From NCBI GenBank assembly GCA_013368795.1, contig JABFXX010000408.1, positions 1-64,000 on the forward strand: a stretch of 64,000 nucleotides of DNA, in the 5' to 3' direction. Shown in pieces: positions 53,699-62,132 of this stretch (the stretch's first letter is position 1; each line of letters starts with the position of its first letter). This DNA comes from Kofleriaceae bacterium. GTDB taxonomy: Bacteria; Myxococcota_A; Polyangia; Haliangiales; Haliangiaceae. Made by a program: the position numbers and the translations under genes. Below the pieces are notes generated by a model that was not told where the DNA came from, did not search any database, and worked only from the letters and a program-made list of their open reading frames with translations.

Positions 53699-54802
53699 TC
53701 AGCGCTGCTGTTCGTCGCCGATCGAGACGAACGTGCTCGTCGCGAGGTTCGCGTGCTCGGCCTTGATCCAGTCGGCGCTGAGCGTGCCGGTCGAGATGCG
53801 CACCTCGTCGAGCGAGCCGCGGAACGGCGCTTGATCGACGACGCCGAGGATCAGCGGCTGCGCGGAGCTGAGGCTGCCGACACCGATCGTCGGCTCCACG
53901 GTCGCGAACGCGCCGTCGCGGTAGGCGAGGAATTGCTGTGCGCTGCGATCGAGCACGGCCGCGACGTGGACCCACTCGCCGAGCGTCTCGAGACCGATGA
54001 CCGGATCGCGATAGGTCGAGCCGTCGTGGATCTTGATGTGCCACGGCCCGCTGCCGAACAGCATGCAGTAGCCCGGGTCGCCGCTCGTCGAGCCGCCCTT
54101 CGCGATCGGCGCGTCGAACATGCCCTGGCTCTGCGGGACCTTGGCCCAGAGCGAGATGCTGAACGAGCCGGTGCCGAAGTCGAGGCTGCCATCGGCCGGG
54201 TCGGCGATCACGAGCGTGTCGTCATTGCCGTCGTAGTCACGCGCGCTGCCGGCAATGCCGTCGACCAGGCTCGGCGTCTTACCGGGCGTCGGTCCCAGCG
54301 CGGGATGATCGTGCGACGTGCTGTCGGTCGTCGCGGCGCCGAGGTGCCAGACGCCGGCGAACTTCGATGGCCACGTCGCGGCACCTGCGGGTGCGCGCTC
54401 GGGACCCGCGTAGTAGAGGTAGATCGTTGTCGGTGCCGGCGCGAGCGAGGGGATGCGGACCCACGCCTCGACGGCGCCGCTCGCTCCTCCGTAGCGCACG
54501 AGCTCGTGGTCGAGGATCGTCGTGCCGTCGGCGGCGGTGAACACGAGGTCGTGACCGTCGCCGCGTGCGGCCTGGCCGAGCTGCGTGTCGGCGGCCTCGA
54601 TGATGGCGACGGGGAAGTCGGTCAGCGTCGACGAGATCGGCGCGGTGATCGTGATCGGCTTGCGCCGCATGTAGCCCGCGAGCCACGGCCCGTTCGGCAC
54701 ATCGCCCGTCTGTGCATCGCTCGTCGTGCTGTCGGTCTGCGTAGCACCGTGGTCGAAACTGCAGGCGCACGACACGAACGCGACCGCGACCGGCCACTTC
54801 AT
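53699..54802 (-). CDS. LamG/DUF2341-domain lipoprotein
   Basis: A 367-residue exported protein with a short signal (MKWPVAVAFVSCAC, lipid Cys about 14). A DUF2341-like first half (GYMRRKPITITAP to VRYGG, about 40-130) is followed by a LamG/concanavalin-type jelly-roll (about 165-360, FSISLWAKVP, GEWVHVAAVLDRSAQQF). Such pairs bind or display carbohydrate at the cell surface. TAACGT ends 6 nt before the ATG. Confidence 0.82.
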   Translation of the reverse strand: MKWPVAVAFVSCACSFDHGATQTDSTTSDAQTGDVPNGPWLAGYMRRKPITITAPISSTLTDFPVAIIEAADTQLGQAARGDGHDLVFTAADGTTILDHELVRYGGASGAVEAWVRIPSLAPAPTTIYLYYAGPERAPAGAATWPSKFAGVWHLGAATTDSTSHDHPALGPTPGKTPSLVDGIAGSARDYDGNDDTLVIADPADGSLDFGTGSFSISLWAKVPQSQGMFDAPIAKGGSTSGDPGYCMLFGSGPWHIKIHDGSTYRDPVIGLETLGEWVHVAAVLDRSAQQFLAYRDGAFATVEPTIGVGSLSSAQPLILGVVDQAPFRGSLDEVRISTGTLSADWIKAEHANLATSTFVSIGDEQQR

Positions 54803-54939
54803 GCGCTCACGTTAACGGAATCACGGGTCGTCGCGCGCGAGGTTGCTGTCGACGACAGGTGAGATCCAGCCGACGTACGACGTCCGTCGTAGGGCAGGTC
54901 ACACGAATTGGCGAGCGTGTGATCGGAGCGCTCGATCCG

Positions 54940-55293
54940 TCAGCGGCAGACGCGGCCGGGACCGTCGGCGATCGTGGCGCACTTGCGGCCCGACGGGCAG
55001 GCGCTGTCGTCCTCGCACTTGACCTCGCAGGTCTTGAACTCGGGACCGCGTGCGCCGGCGATGCCGTAGTACTTCACGCACGTCGCCGGCGGAGCGCAGG
55101 AGTCGCCCTCGCCGCACGTCTCGCCGATACCGGGCGCGGCGGCGGCCTGCGTCGTCGGCGGCTCGGTGTTCGACGGCGTGGCCGAGCCTTCGGCGGGCGG
55201 CGGCGCGGGCTGCGTCGACGGCGTGGGCGACTTCGAGCTGCAGCCGCACGCGGAACCGAGGACGACGATCAGGGCGATGGCGAAGCGCTTCAT
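54940..55293 (-). CDS. Small Cys-rich lipoprotein, 117 aa
   Basis: A 117-residue lipoprotein (signal MKRFAIALIVVLGSACGC) with a Pro/Thr-rich spacer (about 22-55) and a C-terminal domain holding eight Cys (GETCGEGDSCAPPATC, KTCEVKCEDDSACPSGRKC). This resembles small disulfide-rich myxobacterial extracellular repeats. TATCGT ends 8 nt before the ATG. The 54803-54939 gap upstream of the LamG gene holds no gene. Function unknown. Confidence 0.75.
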   Translation of the reverse strand: MKRFAIALIVVLGSACGCSSKSPTPSTQPAPPPAEGSATPSNTEPPTTQAAAAPGIGETCGEGDSCAPPATCVKYYGIAGARGPEFKTCEVKCEDDSACPSGRKCATIADGPGRVCR

Positions 55294-55346
55294 GGGCGCG
55301 GACGATAGCCGCGGGCGCGGCGGGGCGATAGGGCCGCGCGCGGGGC

Positions 55347-57308
55347 CTAGCGGTAGCCTTGCGCCTGCAGGTTGAACAGCGTCGCGTAGCGGCCGCCTTG
55401 CGCGAGGAGCTCGTCGTGCGAACCGCGTTCGATGATCTTGCCGTGATCGAGCACGATGATCTGGTCGGCCATGCGCACCGTCGAGAATCGGTGCGAGATC
55501 ACGATCGCGATCTTGTCATCGGTCAGCTCGCGGAAGCGCTCGAAGATCTTCACCTCGGCCTCGGCATCCATCGATGCGGTCGGCTCGTCGAGCACGAGGA
55601 TGTCGGCATCGCGGCGCATGAACGCGCGAGCGAGCGCGACCTTCTGCCACTGGCCGAGCGATAGCTCGCGGCCCGAGCGGAACCACTTGCCGAGCTGCGT
55701 GTCGTACTGGTCGGGGAAGCCGGAGATGAACGGCTTCGCGAGGCCGCGCTCGGCGGCATCGTCCCAGCGACCGCGGTCCTCGTAGGCGCGATCGTCGCCG
55801 GCGCCGATGTTCTCGCCGACGGTGAGCTGGTAGCGCACGAAGTCCTGGAAGATGACGCCGATGCGGCGGTGCAGTGCGGCGGGCGCCCACTCGCGGAGGT
55901 CGCGGCCGTCGATCGTGATGCGGCCGCTCGTCGGTTCGTAGAGGCGCGTGAGCAGCTTGATCAGCGTCGTCTTGCCCGAGCCGTTCTCGCCGACGATCGC
56001 GAGCTTGCTGCCCGGAGGGATGTGGAGATCGACGTCGGTCAGCGCGATGTCGTGCGCGCCGGGATAGACGAACGACACGTGATCGAAGCGAACGCCGTCC
56101 TTCGGATCGGGGCCCTCGGTCGCGGTGCCACCGGGCGTCATCGTCGGCGTGTCGAGGAACTCGTAGAGGTTCGACAGGTACAGGTTGTCCTCGTACATGC
56201 CGCCGATGTCGCCGAGCGCGCTCGACAGCGCCGACTGCGCTTGCTTGAAGACGAGCACGTACATCGTCATCGCGCCGAGCGAGATCGACTTGTCGATCGT
56301 CGCGTACGCGATCCACAGGTACATGCCGTAGAACGCGGCCTGGCCGATCGTGCCGAGGATCAGCGCCCACACGCCGCGACGGATCGTGATCGCGCGATCG
56401 CCGGCGTAGAGCTTCTCGAAGATGTCCTTGTAGCGCTGGAGGAAGCGCGGCCCGAGGCCGAACAGCATGACCTCCTTCGCGTGGTCCTCGCGTGCGAGCA
56501 CGGTCTCGACGTACATCTGCTCGCGCGTCTCGGGCGTGCGCCAGCGCGACAGGCGGAACGCGTCGCCGGAGAACTTGAGCTCGGCGATGAACGGCGGGAT
56601 CGCCGCGGCGATCAGCACGGCCAGCGCGATCGGCGAGAACGCGGCGAGCAGGCCGCCGAGGCCGACGAGCGTGATCATGCTCTGCGCGAGCTCGAATGTC
56701 TGCGAGACGAGCGAGAGCGGTCGCGATGACGCCTCGCGCCGGGCGCGCGTCATCTTGTCGTAGATCTCGGAGTCCTCGAACTGCGTGAGCTCGAGCGTCA
56801 GCGCCTTCTCGAGGATCTCGACGTTGATGCGCTGGCCGAGCTGCTGGCGGAGCAGCGAGCGGAAGATGCCGAGCGTGCGCTGGACGAGCGCGAGCAGCAC
56901 GACGAGGCCGAGCTCGGCGCCGACCCACATCATCGCGTCGTCGCGGCCCATGTCGGTCGCGCGCGCGTGGACGATCGAGTCGACCAGGCGCTTGCCGACG
57001 TACGCGACTCCCGCAGGCAAGACACCGCCGATCACGCTGCCGAGCGCGAGCCCGATCGTGAGCATCTTGTTCGTCGACCAGACGAGCTGGAGGGCGCGTC
57101 GGCTGTAGCGGAACACGCCGAGGTAGCCGCGGAGATCGAGCTTGTCGTCCTTCGGCGGCTTCTGATTGCCGGCCTTGTGCGGGTTCTGCACGCCCGCCTT
57201 GCCGCCACTGCCACCACCGCCACCGCCACCACCGCCGCCGCCACCGCCACCACCGCCGCCACCTCCGCCTCCGTACGCGGCGATCGATCCTGCGGTGGTT
57301 ACGGCCAT
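55347..57308 (-). CDS. ABC transporter, fused permease and ATPase, with poly-glycine N-terminus
   Basis: A 653-residue half-transporter exporter of the MsbA/lipid-peptide type. Residues 13-33 are 21 consecutive Gly, followed by a Lys-rich patch. Six membrane helices span about 75-350. The ATPase (about 380-640) has Walker A GENGSGKTT, a Q-loop, signature LSLGQ (instead of LSGGQ) and Walker B ILVLDEPTASMD with H-loop SHRF. The substrate is unknown. ATG 57308 is 6 nt after a TACATT box. The open frame upstream of 57308 is a ppk shadow. Confidence 0.93.
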   Translation of the reverse strand: MAVTTAGSIAAYGGGGGGGGGGGGGGGGGGGGGSGGKAGVQNPHKAGNQKPPKDDKLDLRGYLGVFRYSRRALQLVWSTNKMLTIGLALGSVIGGVLPAGVAYVGKRLVDSIVHARATDMGRDDAMMWVGAELGLVVLLALVQRTLGIFRSLLRQQLGQRINVEILEKALTLELTQFEDSEIYDKMTRARREASSRPLSLVSQTFELAQSMITLVGLGGLLAAFSPIALAVLIAAAIPPFIAELKFSGDAFRLSRWRTPETREQMYVETVLAREDHAKEVMLFGLGPRFLQRYKDIFEKLYAGDRAITIRRGVWALILGTIGQAAFYGMYLWIAYATIDKSISLGAMTMYVLVFKQAQSALSSALGDIGGMYEDNLYLSNLYEFLDTPTMTPGGTATEGPDPKDGVRFDHVSFVYPGAHDIALTDVDLHIPPGSKLAIVGENGSGKTTLIKLLTRLYEPTSGRITIDGRDLREWAPAALHRRIGVIFQDFVRYQLTVGENIGAGDDRAYEDRGRWDDAAERGLAKPFISGFPDQYDTQLGKWFRSGRELSLGQWQKVALARAFMRRDADILVLDEPTASMDAEAEVKIFERFRELTDDKIAIVISHRFSTVRMADQIIVLDHGKIIERGSHDELLAQGGRYATLFNLQAQGYR

Positions 57309-57314
57309 GCTGCG

Positions 57315-57320
57315 AATGTA
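57315..57320 (-). promoter_or_regulatory. -10 box of the ABC transporter gene
   Basis: TACATT on the minus strand ends 6 nt before the ATG at 57308, so the message would be leaderless or nearly so. No clear -35 is seen. Confidence 0.4.
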
Positions 57321-57378
57321 ACTGGTCGCGTCGCCGGCGACACCGCGAGCCGTACCCGGAATTTCGGGGAGGAAGCGC

Positions 57379-57600
57379 TCAGGGTTCGGAGCGCTGCGAG
57401 GCTTTCCGGCGCGTCGAGGTGCGAGCCGTCCTCGTCGAGCGTTGGCCCGTTCGGCGCTGCTGCTCGCGATCGTGCTGCATCTCGGCCTGCGGCGGGGGCT
57501 TGCCGCGCTGATGTTGCGTCTGTCCCTCCCGAACGATCTCGTGCTGAGTGCCCGAGCTGCGCTTCTTCGCTCCCTGATCGTGGCCTCGACGACGTGGCAT
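57379..57600 (-). CDS. Small very basic protein, 73 aa
   Basis: Begins at ATG 57600, 5 nt after a perfect AGGAGG ribosome-binding site (57611-57606), the strongest one in the window. The 73 residues are rich in Arg, Gln, Lys and His (PRRRGHDQGAKKRSS to TRRKASQRSEP), with no Cys, membrane helix or fold signature. It is probably disordered and nucleic-acid binding or ribosome-associated. It lies between ppk and the ABC gene on the same strand. The 5' end of its ribosome-binding site is inside a hairpin. Function unknown. Confidence 0.6.
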   Translation of the reverse strand: MPRRRGHDQGAKKRSSGTQHEIVREGQTQHQRGKPPPQAEMQHDREQQRRTGQRSTRTARTSTRRKASQRSEP

Positions 57601-57605
57601 ACGAA

Positions 57606-57630
57606 CCTCCTGCACGGGCTGTGGTGCAGG
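57606..57630 (-). promoter_or_regulatory. Ribosome-binding site partly enclosed in a hairpin
   Basis: On the minus strand CCTGCAC (57630-57624) pairs perfectly with GTGCAGG (57615-57609) around an 8-nt loop. The last three bases of the stem are the first half of the AGGAGG site (57611-57606) for the basic protein at 57379-57600. Folding could limit translation. Confidence 0.5.
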
Positions 57631-57643
57631 CGGTATGCCCGAC

Positions 57644-59911
57644 CTAGCGGCGGCGCTTCACGATCGCCTGGACCTTGCGGCGGCGCAGGCGCGTCGCCTC
57701 CTTCAGGCGGCGATCGGTGCGCTCGATCATCTGCTGCTGGCTGTGCTTGGCGCCGAGGCCCGTGCGCTGCGCATAGCTGCCGTCGGGCAGCATGTCCCAC
57801 GCGCCGCGCTGATCCGAGAGCTGCGTGTCGAGGATGTAGCGCAGCTCGGACTGCAGGCGCGGATCCTCGATCGGGCACAGCACCTCGACGCGCTTCTCGA
57901 GGTTGCGCTGCATCGCGTCCGCCGAGCCGATGTAGTACTCGGCGCGGCCGCCGTTGTGGAAGTAGTAGATGCGGCCGTGCTCGAGGAAGCGACCGAGGAC
58001 GCTGACGACCTTGATCGAGCTCGACACGCCGTCGAGGCCGGGGCGCAGGCGACACGTGTCGCGCACGATCAGATCGATCGTCACCCCGCGCTGCGATGCG
58101 CGGTACAGCGCGCGGACGATATCGACGTCCTCGAGCGCGTTGAGCTTCCACTGGATGTGGCCGCGCTCGCCTTGGCCGACGAGCGCGATCTCGCGCTCGA
58201 TCTTCTCGAGCAGCGCGGCCTTCAGCTGCTTCGGTGCGACGAGGAGCTTCGTGTACTTGCGGCGCGGCTTGTAGCCGGTCGTCAGGTAGTTGAACAGCTC
58301 GGTGAGATCGCGGCCGATGCCCTCGTCGCACGTGAACAGGCCGATGTCGGTGTAGAGCCGCGCGGTGCCGGAGTGATAGTTGCCGGTCGCGACGTGCGCG
58401 TAGCGGCGAAGCCCGTCGTAATCGTGGCGGACGACGAGCGTGATCTTCGTGTGCGTCTTGAGACCGACGACGCCGTACGTGACGTGGATGCCCGCGCGCT
58501 CCATGCGCGACGCCCACTTGATGTTCGCTTCCTCGTCGAATCGCGCCTTGAGCTCGAGGACGACGGCGACCTGCTTGCCGTTCTGCGCGGCGCGGACGAG
58601 GTGCTTGATGACGCCGCTGTCCTTGGACGTGCGGTAGAGCGTCGTCTTGATCGCGCGGACCTTCGGGTCGTCGGCAGCCTCGCGGAGAAATCGCTCGACC
58701 GACTGCTGGAACGACTCGTACGGGTGCTGTACGAGCATGTTCTTCTGATCGCGCAGCGCGTGGAAGATGCTGCCGTCGGTGAGGAAGTCGACCGGCTGCG
58801 CCGGCGCGTGCGGCGCGTCGCGCAGCTCGGGGATGTCGAGCATCGCGATCTCCATGAGGTCGCGCTGGCCGAGCATGCCGACGGCCTCGAACACGTCCTG
58901 GCCCTCGTCGAGGCCGAGCTCGGCGGCGATGCGGCCGCGCAGCTGCGGGACCATCTCGCGATCGACCTGGAGGCGCACGACCGGCGCGAACTTGCGCTTG
59001 CGCAGCTCGATCTCGATGAGCTCGAGAAGATCGTCGGCCTCTTCTTCGTCCTGCTCGGTGATCGCGTTGCGCGTGACGCGGAACATCGCGCACGCCTCGA
59101 TCTCCATGCCGGGGAACAACAGGTCGAGGTTGTTCGCCATCACGTCGGCGAGATCGACGAACGTGCGAGACGTGCCGAGGCGAACCCAGCGCGACATCCC
59201 GCCGCCGACGGGAATCTTCACGCGCGCGAGCAGCGGCTCGCCGTCGTGCTCGTAGCGCAGCGACACGAGCAGGTTCAGCGACAGATTCGAGACGAACGGG
59301 AACGGGTGCGCCGGGTCCATCGCCTGCGGCGTGACCAGCGGGAAGATGTTGCGCAGGTAGTGCTCGCGGACCCACGCGCGCTGTTGCGCGTCGAGCTCCT
59401 TGAACGGCGCGAGCCACACGCCGACGGCCTTGAGCTCGGCCTTCACCTTCTCGAGGATCTGGGCCTTGCGGCGCTCGAGCTTCGTGATCAGCTCGAGGCA
59501 GTCCGCGATCTGCTGCTGCGGCGTGCGGCCGTCGGGCGTCACCGAGTGCAGCTGAGCGCCGACCTGCTGCTTGAGGCCGCCGATGCGCTTCTGGAAGAAC
59601 TCGTCGATGTTCGAGCTGACGATCGCGAGGAACTTCACGCGCTCGAGCAGCGGGAGTCGGTCGTCTTCTGCCTCGTGCAGGACGCGCCAGCAGAAGTTCA
59701 GGTACGTCAGCTCTCGGTTGAGGTAGAGCTCGGGAGCGCCGAGGTCCGTCGGCACGATCTCGCCGATGCCGGGAGCCGGCGGCGTGCGGCCGGGGATGTC
59801 GAACGTCTTCAGCGACGCTCGCTCGCGCGGCATCTCTTCCGGCACGAGCTCCAACCGATGGATTCCAGAGGTCTGGGCGTCCGGCGCAACGATAGGTCGT
59901 TCCGCAGCCAT
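57644..59911 (-). CDS. ppk: Polyphosphate kinase 1
   Basis: Makes long-chain polyphosphate from ATP. A 755-residue membrane-associated enzyme with LYLNRELTYLNFCWRVLHEA near the start. The autophosphorylated His lies in GVVGLKTHTKITLV, the ATP-binding RSTLYRTSKDSGVIKH-type region is present, and the second motif is VRDTCRLRPGLDGVSSS. It is slightly longer than E. coli Ppk (688) through a 50-residue N-terminal lead and a basic tail ending RRR. TATAGT ends 9 nt before the ATG. Confidence 0.96.
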   Translation of the reverse strand: MAAERPIVAPDAQTSGIHRLELVPEEMPRERASLKTFDIPGRTPPAPGIGEIVPTDLGAPELYLNRELTYLNFCWRVLHEAEDDRLPLLERVKFLAIVSSNIDEFFQKRIGGLKQQVGAQLHSVTPDGRTPQQQIADCLELITKLERRKAQILEKVKAELKAVGVWLAPFKELDAQQRAWVREHYLRNIFPLVTPQAMDPAHPFPFVSNLSLNLLVSLRYEHDGEPLLARVKIPVGGGMSRWVRLGTSRTFVDLADVMANNLDLLFPGMEIEACAMFRVTRNAITEQDEEEADDLLELIEIELRKRKFAPVVRLQVDREMVPQLRGRIAAELGLDEGQDVFEAVGMLGQRDLMEIAMLDIPELRDAPHAPAQPVDFLTDGSIFHALRDQKNMLVQHPYESFQQSVERFLREAADDPKVRAIKTTLYRTSKDSGVIKHLVRAAQNGKQVAVVLELKARFDEEANIKWASRMERAGIHVTYGVVGLKTHTKITLVVRHDYDGLRRYAHVATGNYHSGTARLYTDIGLFTCDEGIGRDLTELFNYLTTGYKPRRKYTKLLVAPKQLKAALLEKIEREIALVGQGERGHIQWKLNALEDVDIVRALYRASQRGVTIDLIVRDTCRLRPGLDGVSSSIKVVSVLGRFLEHGRIYYFHNGGRAEYYIGSADAMQRNLEKRVEVLCPIEDPRLQSELRYILDTQLSDQRGAWDMLPDGSYAQRTGLGAKHSQQQMIERTDRRLKEATRLRRRKVQAIVKRRR

Positions 59912-59920
59912 TCAGCCGAG

Positions 59921-59926
59921 ACTATA
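59921..59926 (-). promoter_or_regulatory. -10 box of ppk
   Basis: TATAGT on the minus strand matches the -10 consensus at 5 of 6 and ends 9 nt before the ATG at 59911. No convincing -35 is seen at the normal distance. Confidence 0.5.
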
Positions 59927-59982
59927 CCGCTCGAGTGACGGGACCGTTACAAAGGTCTCGCCAAGAAGCCCGGGAGTTTCGC

Positions 59983-60645
59983 TTAATTAAGCGGCCGAAT
60001 ATCGCGATGTTCCGTGCCTGTCGCACGATCGAGCAGGCGCCGTTTATCGCCTTGCTGAAGCCAGATTCCGTGCTCGTCGACGCCGCCCGCGGTGATCGGA
60101 TCGGGACCTAGGTCGACCTTCCAGACGCCCTTGCCGGTGTGCAGATCGATCGCGATGATCTGGTTCCAGTCGCGGCCGCCGACGATCTCGTAGCTGCGCG
60201 CGTAGTCGGTCAGCGTGATCGGCCCCTGTGGCTGTGTCGTGATCGGCTCGTGCTCGGGCGCGAGACGAAGGGCGCCGAGCTTGGAGGCGTTGCTGCGCAG
60301 GAACGAGAACACCTCGGCGCGCGTGTCGCGCTCGACGCGCACGGTGACCGCGAGGTCACTCCACGCGACGCCGGGGCGGCCCGGCCTGCCCGCATAATGA
60401 GGGATCAGGGCCTGCCACTTCACCGTGTCTCCCTCGCGCAGCTCGAGGAACGAACGATCGCCGCCTTCCTCGGCGCGCACGACGACCGAGTGCTGCGGAT
60501 CGATCGCGAACGTGTCGATCACCGCACCCGCGCGCGGCCGCACGTGCTGCATGTACCAGATCGCGATCGCTGCCACCGCGGCTCCCACGATCACGATCGC
60601 GGGACCGAGATAGCCGAGCCAGCGCGGCGCGCGCGACGTGGCCAT
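59983..60645 (-). CDS. Membrane-anchored hypothetical protein, 220 aa
   Basis: A 220-residue protein with one N-terminal membrane helix (about 12-31) and a long soluble, probably periplasmic domain. Strands of the form AIDLHTGKGVWKVDLG and HGIWLQQGDKRRLLDRATG recall PQQ-type beta-propeller blades, but there are too few for a full propeller. The ATG overlaps the stop of the upstream zinc-ribbon gene by one base (TGATG). A perfect palindrome GCTTAATTAAGC (59981-59992) covers its stop codon. Function unknown. Confidence 0.65.
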   Translation of the reverse strand: MATSRAPRWLGYLGPAIVIVGAAVAAIAIWYMQHVRPRAGAVIDTFAIDPQHSVVVRAEEGGDRSFLELREGDTVKWQALIPHYAGRPGRPGVAWSDLAVTVRVERDTRAEVFSFLRSNASKLGALRLAPEHEPITTQPQGPITLTDYARSYEIVGGRDWNQIIAIDLHTGKGVWKVDLGPDPITAGGVDEHGIWLQQGDKRRLLDRATGTEHRDIRPLN

Positions 60646-61163
60646 CAGCTCTCGCTGACCGGTTTACCGCCGGCCGTGTTCGAGTGATCGAACGGCTTGG
60701 GCCGCTCGAGCTTCTGGGCGGGCGCGCCGCTCTCCTTGCTCTGGACGAGCACGCGGCGGCCGCTCGCGAAGAACACGGTGACCTTGCCCGGCTCGGATAC
60801 TTCGACGACGCCCTGGCCAAAGCTCACGTGCTCGATGCGCTCACCGACCTCGAACTTGAGGCTCGCCGCGTACTGGCGGGTCGGCTTGGTGAGATCCGCG
60901 GCGACGGCAGGCTTCTCGAAGCGCTCGACGGGCGCCTTCTCGCCCGACGTCATGCCGGAGTTGCGGGGAGGCTTCGGCGCGAACGCCGACGGCATCCTCT
61001 TCTCCTTCGGTTGACCGTGCGGCGACTTGAAGCGGTGGTAGCCGCCACACTGCTTGCACTGCACCTTGACGATTTGCTCGCCTACTTTTGCGACGACAAC
61101 ATGCCAGACGTCTCCGCACTTGGAGCACAGGGCTTCGACATCAGCTCCAACAGCGGCGCTCAT
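60645..61163 (-). CDS. Zinc-ribbon protein with C-terminal Tudor/CarD-like domain
   Basis: A 172-residue protein. The N-terminal zinc ribbon (CSKC x18 CKQC, about 13-38) is followed by a basic Pro/Lys linker. A C-terminal small beta domain (about 105-145) begins VGERIEHVSFGQGVVEV. That pattern resembles the Tudor-like domains of UvrD/CarD-type proteins that contact RNA polymerase or DNA. A role in transcription or nucleic-acid binding is likely but inferred. ATG 61163 follows TATAAC by 7 nt. Confidence 0.7.
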   Translation of the reverse strand: MSAAVGADVEALCSKCGDVWHVVVAKVGEQIVKVQCKQCGGYHRFKSPHGQPKEKRMPSAFAPKPPRNSGMTSGEKAPVERFEKPAVAADLTKPTRQYAASLKFEVGERIEHVSFGQGVVEVSEPGKVTVFFASGRRVLVQSKESGAPAQKLERPKPFDHSNTAGGKPVSES

Positions 61164-61170
61164 GCGCGGT

Positions 61171-61176
61171 GTTATA
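61171..61176 (-). promoter_or_regulatory. -10 box of the zinc-ribbon gene
   Basis: TATAAC on the minus strand matches 5 of 6 consensus bases and ends 7 nt before the ATG at 61163, giving a leaderless or near-leaderless transcript. Confidence 0.5.
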
Positions 61177-61208
61177 GCAGAACCAACTCGTGCTAAAGCC
61201 CCGATGGC

Positions 61209-62132
61209 ATGAGTCAGGCCGCCGCAGATCAGCTCGTGAGCGAGGGGAACGATTTGTTCCGCGCCGAGCAGTTCGCCGAGGCCATCACCCGCTTCGAACG
61301 CGCGGTGAACGTATTTCCGCACCACGCCCTTGGCTGGCGTGGGCTCGGACACGCTCTGCTCTGCCTCGGCAGGCCTCACGAGGCGGCGCGCGCCTTCGAT
61401 CAGGCGATCGGCCTCGCACCGACCAGCGCGACGGCGCTGTGGGGCGGCGCGCTCGCCCATGCCGAGGTCGGCAACAAGGTCATCGCGAAGGATTATCTGA
61501 AGCGCACCCTCGTGCTCCAGCCCACCTGGCTGACGATGGCGCTCGGCGTGCCGGCGCTTGCGAGCTTCCTGCAGGTGTCGTCGCGCGCGTCCGAGATGCT
61601 CCACAAGATCTTTGGCCCGTTCTCTTGCAAACGCTTCCAGCACGCGCTCGACGACACGCGCGCGATGGAGGTCGGCCGGCTCGCGAACGTGCCGACCAAG
61701 GATCAGTTCACGTTCGTCAGCGTCGGCCTGTCCAACGCCGAGTGGGCCGAGGCCGAGCGGCCGCGCGTCGAGCTGGTCATGACGTCGGCGGTCGACCACG
61801 AGGCCTGTCCACAGATCCTCGCGAACCTCGCGTTCCACCTCGCCGAGACCAAGTTCTTCCCCGAGCCGGGCACGATGGTGCGCGACACGGTCGCCGCGCT
61901 GCGCGCCGGCGAGCTCTCGGAGCGGCTGCCGCACGTCTACATCCAGTCGCCGCGCTACCTCGGCATCGATCTGCCGATCGACGAAGGTCCGCCGGCGATC
62001 ACGCTCGCGCAGGTCGTGCCGATCAGCGAGTCCGAGTATCAGCTGTGGCGCGAGGTCGGCCCGGCGGCGTTCGAGCACTCGCTCGTCCAGCGCCGCATCG
62101 ACATCACCGACCTGCGGCGCACCGGGATCTAA
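61209..62132 (+). CDS. TPR and Suppressor-of-fused (SUFU) domain protein
   Basis: A 307-residue cytoplasmic protein. The first 110 residues hold about three TPR units (LVSEGNDLFRAEQFAEAITRFERAVNVFPHH; GLGHALLCLGRPHEAARAFDQAIGLAP). The rest (about 150-300) matches the SUFU domain: VELVMTSAVDHEACPQILANLAFHLAETKF, then LPHVYIQSPRYLGIDLPIDEGPPAITLAQVVPISESEY. Bacterial SUFU proteins are often linked to immunity or toxin-related loci, but no toxin is adjacent here. The role is open. Its stop shares four bases with the convergent PEBP gene. Confidence 0.85.
   Translation: MSQAAADQLVSEGNDLFRAEQFAEAITRFERAVNVFPHHALGWRGLGHALLCLGRPHEAARAFDQAIGLAPTSATALWGGALAHAEVGNKVIAKDYLKRTLVLQPTWLTMALGVPALASFLQVSSRASEMLHKIFGPFSCKRFQHALDDTRAMEVGRLANVPTKDQFTFVSVGLSNAEWAEAERPRVELVMTSAVDHEACPQILANLAFHLAETKFFPEPGTMVRDTVAALRAGELSERLPHVYIQSPRYLGIDLPIDEGPPAITLAQVVPISESEYQLWREVGPAAFEHSLVQRRIDITDLRRTGI

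Noticed and set aside
57309-59417. Very long minus-strand frame joining the ABC transporter to a 5' extension of 700 codons
   Set aside because: The extension overlaps ppk in another frame and is Arg/Ala-rich shadow sequence. The ABC start at 57308 has a -10 box and normal domain limits.
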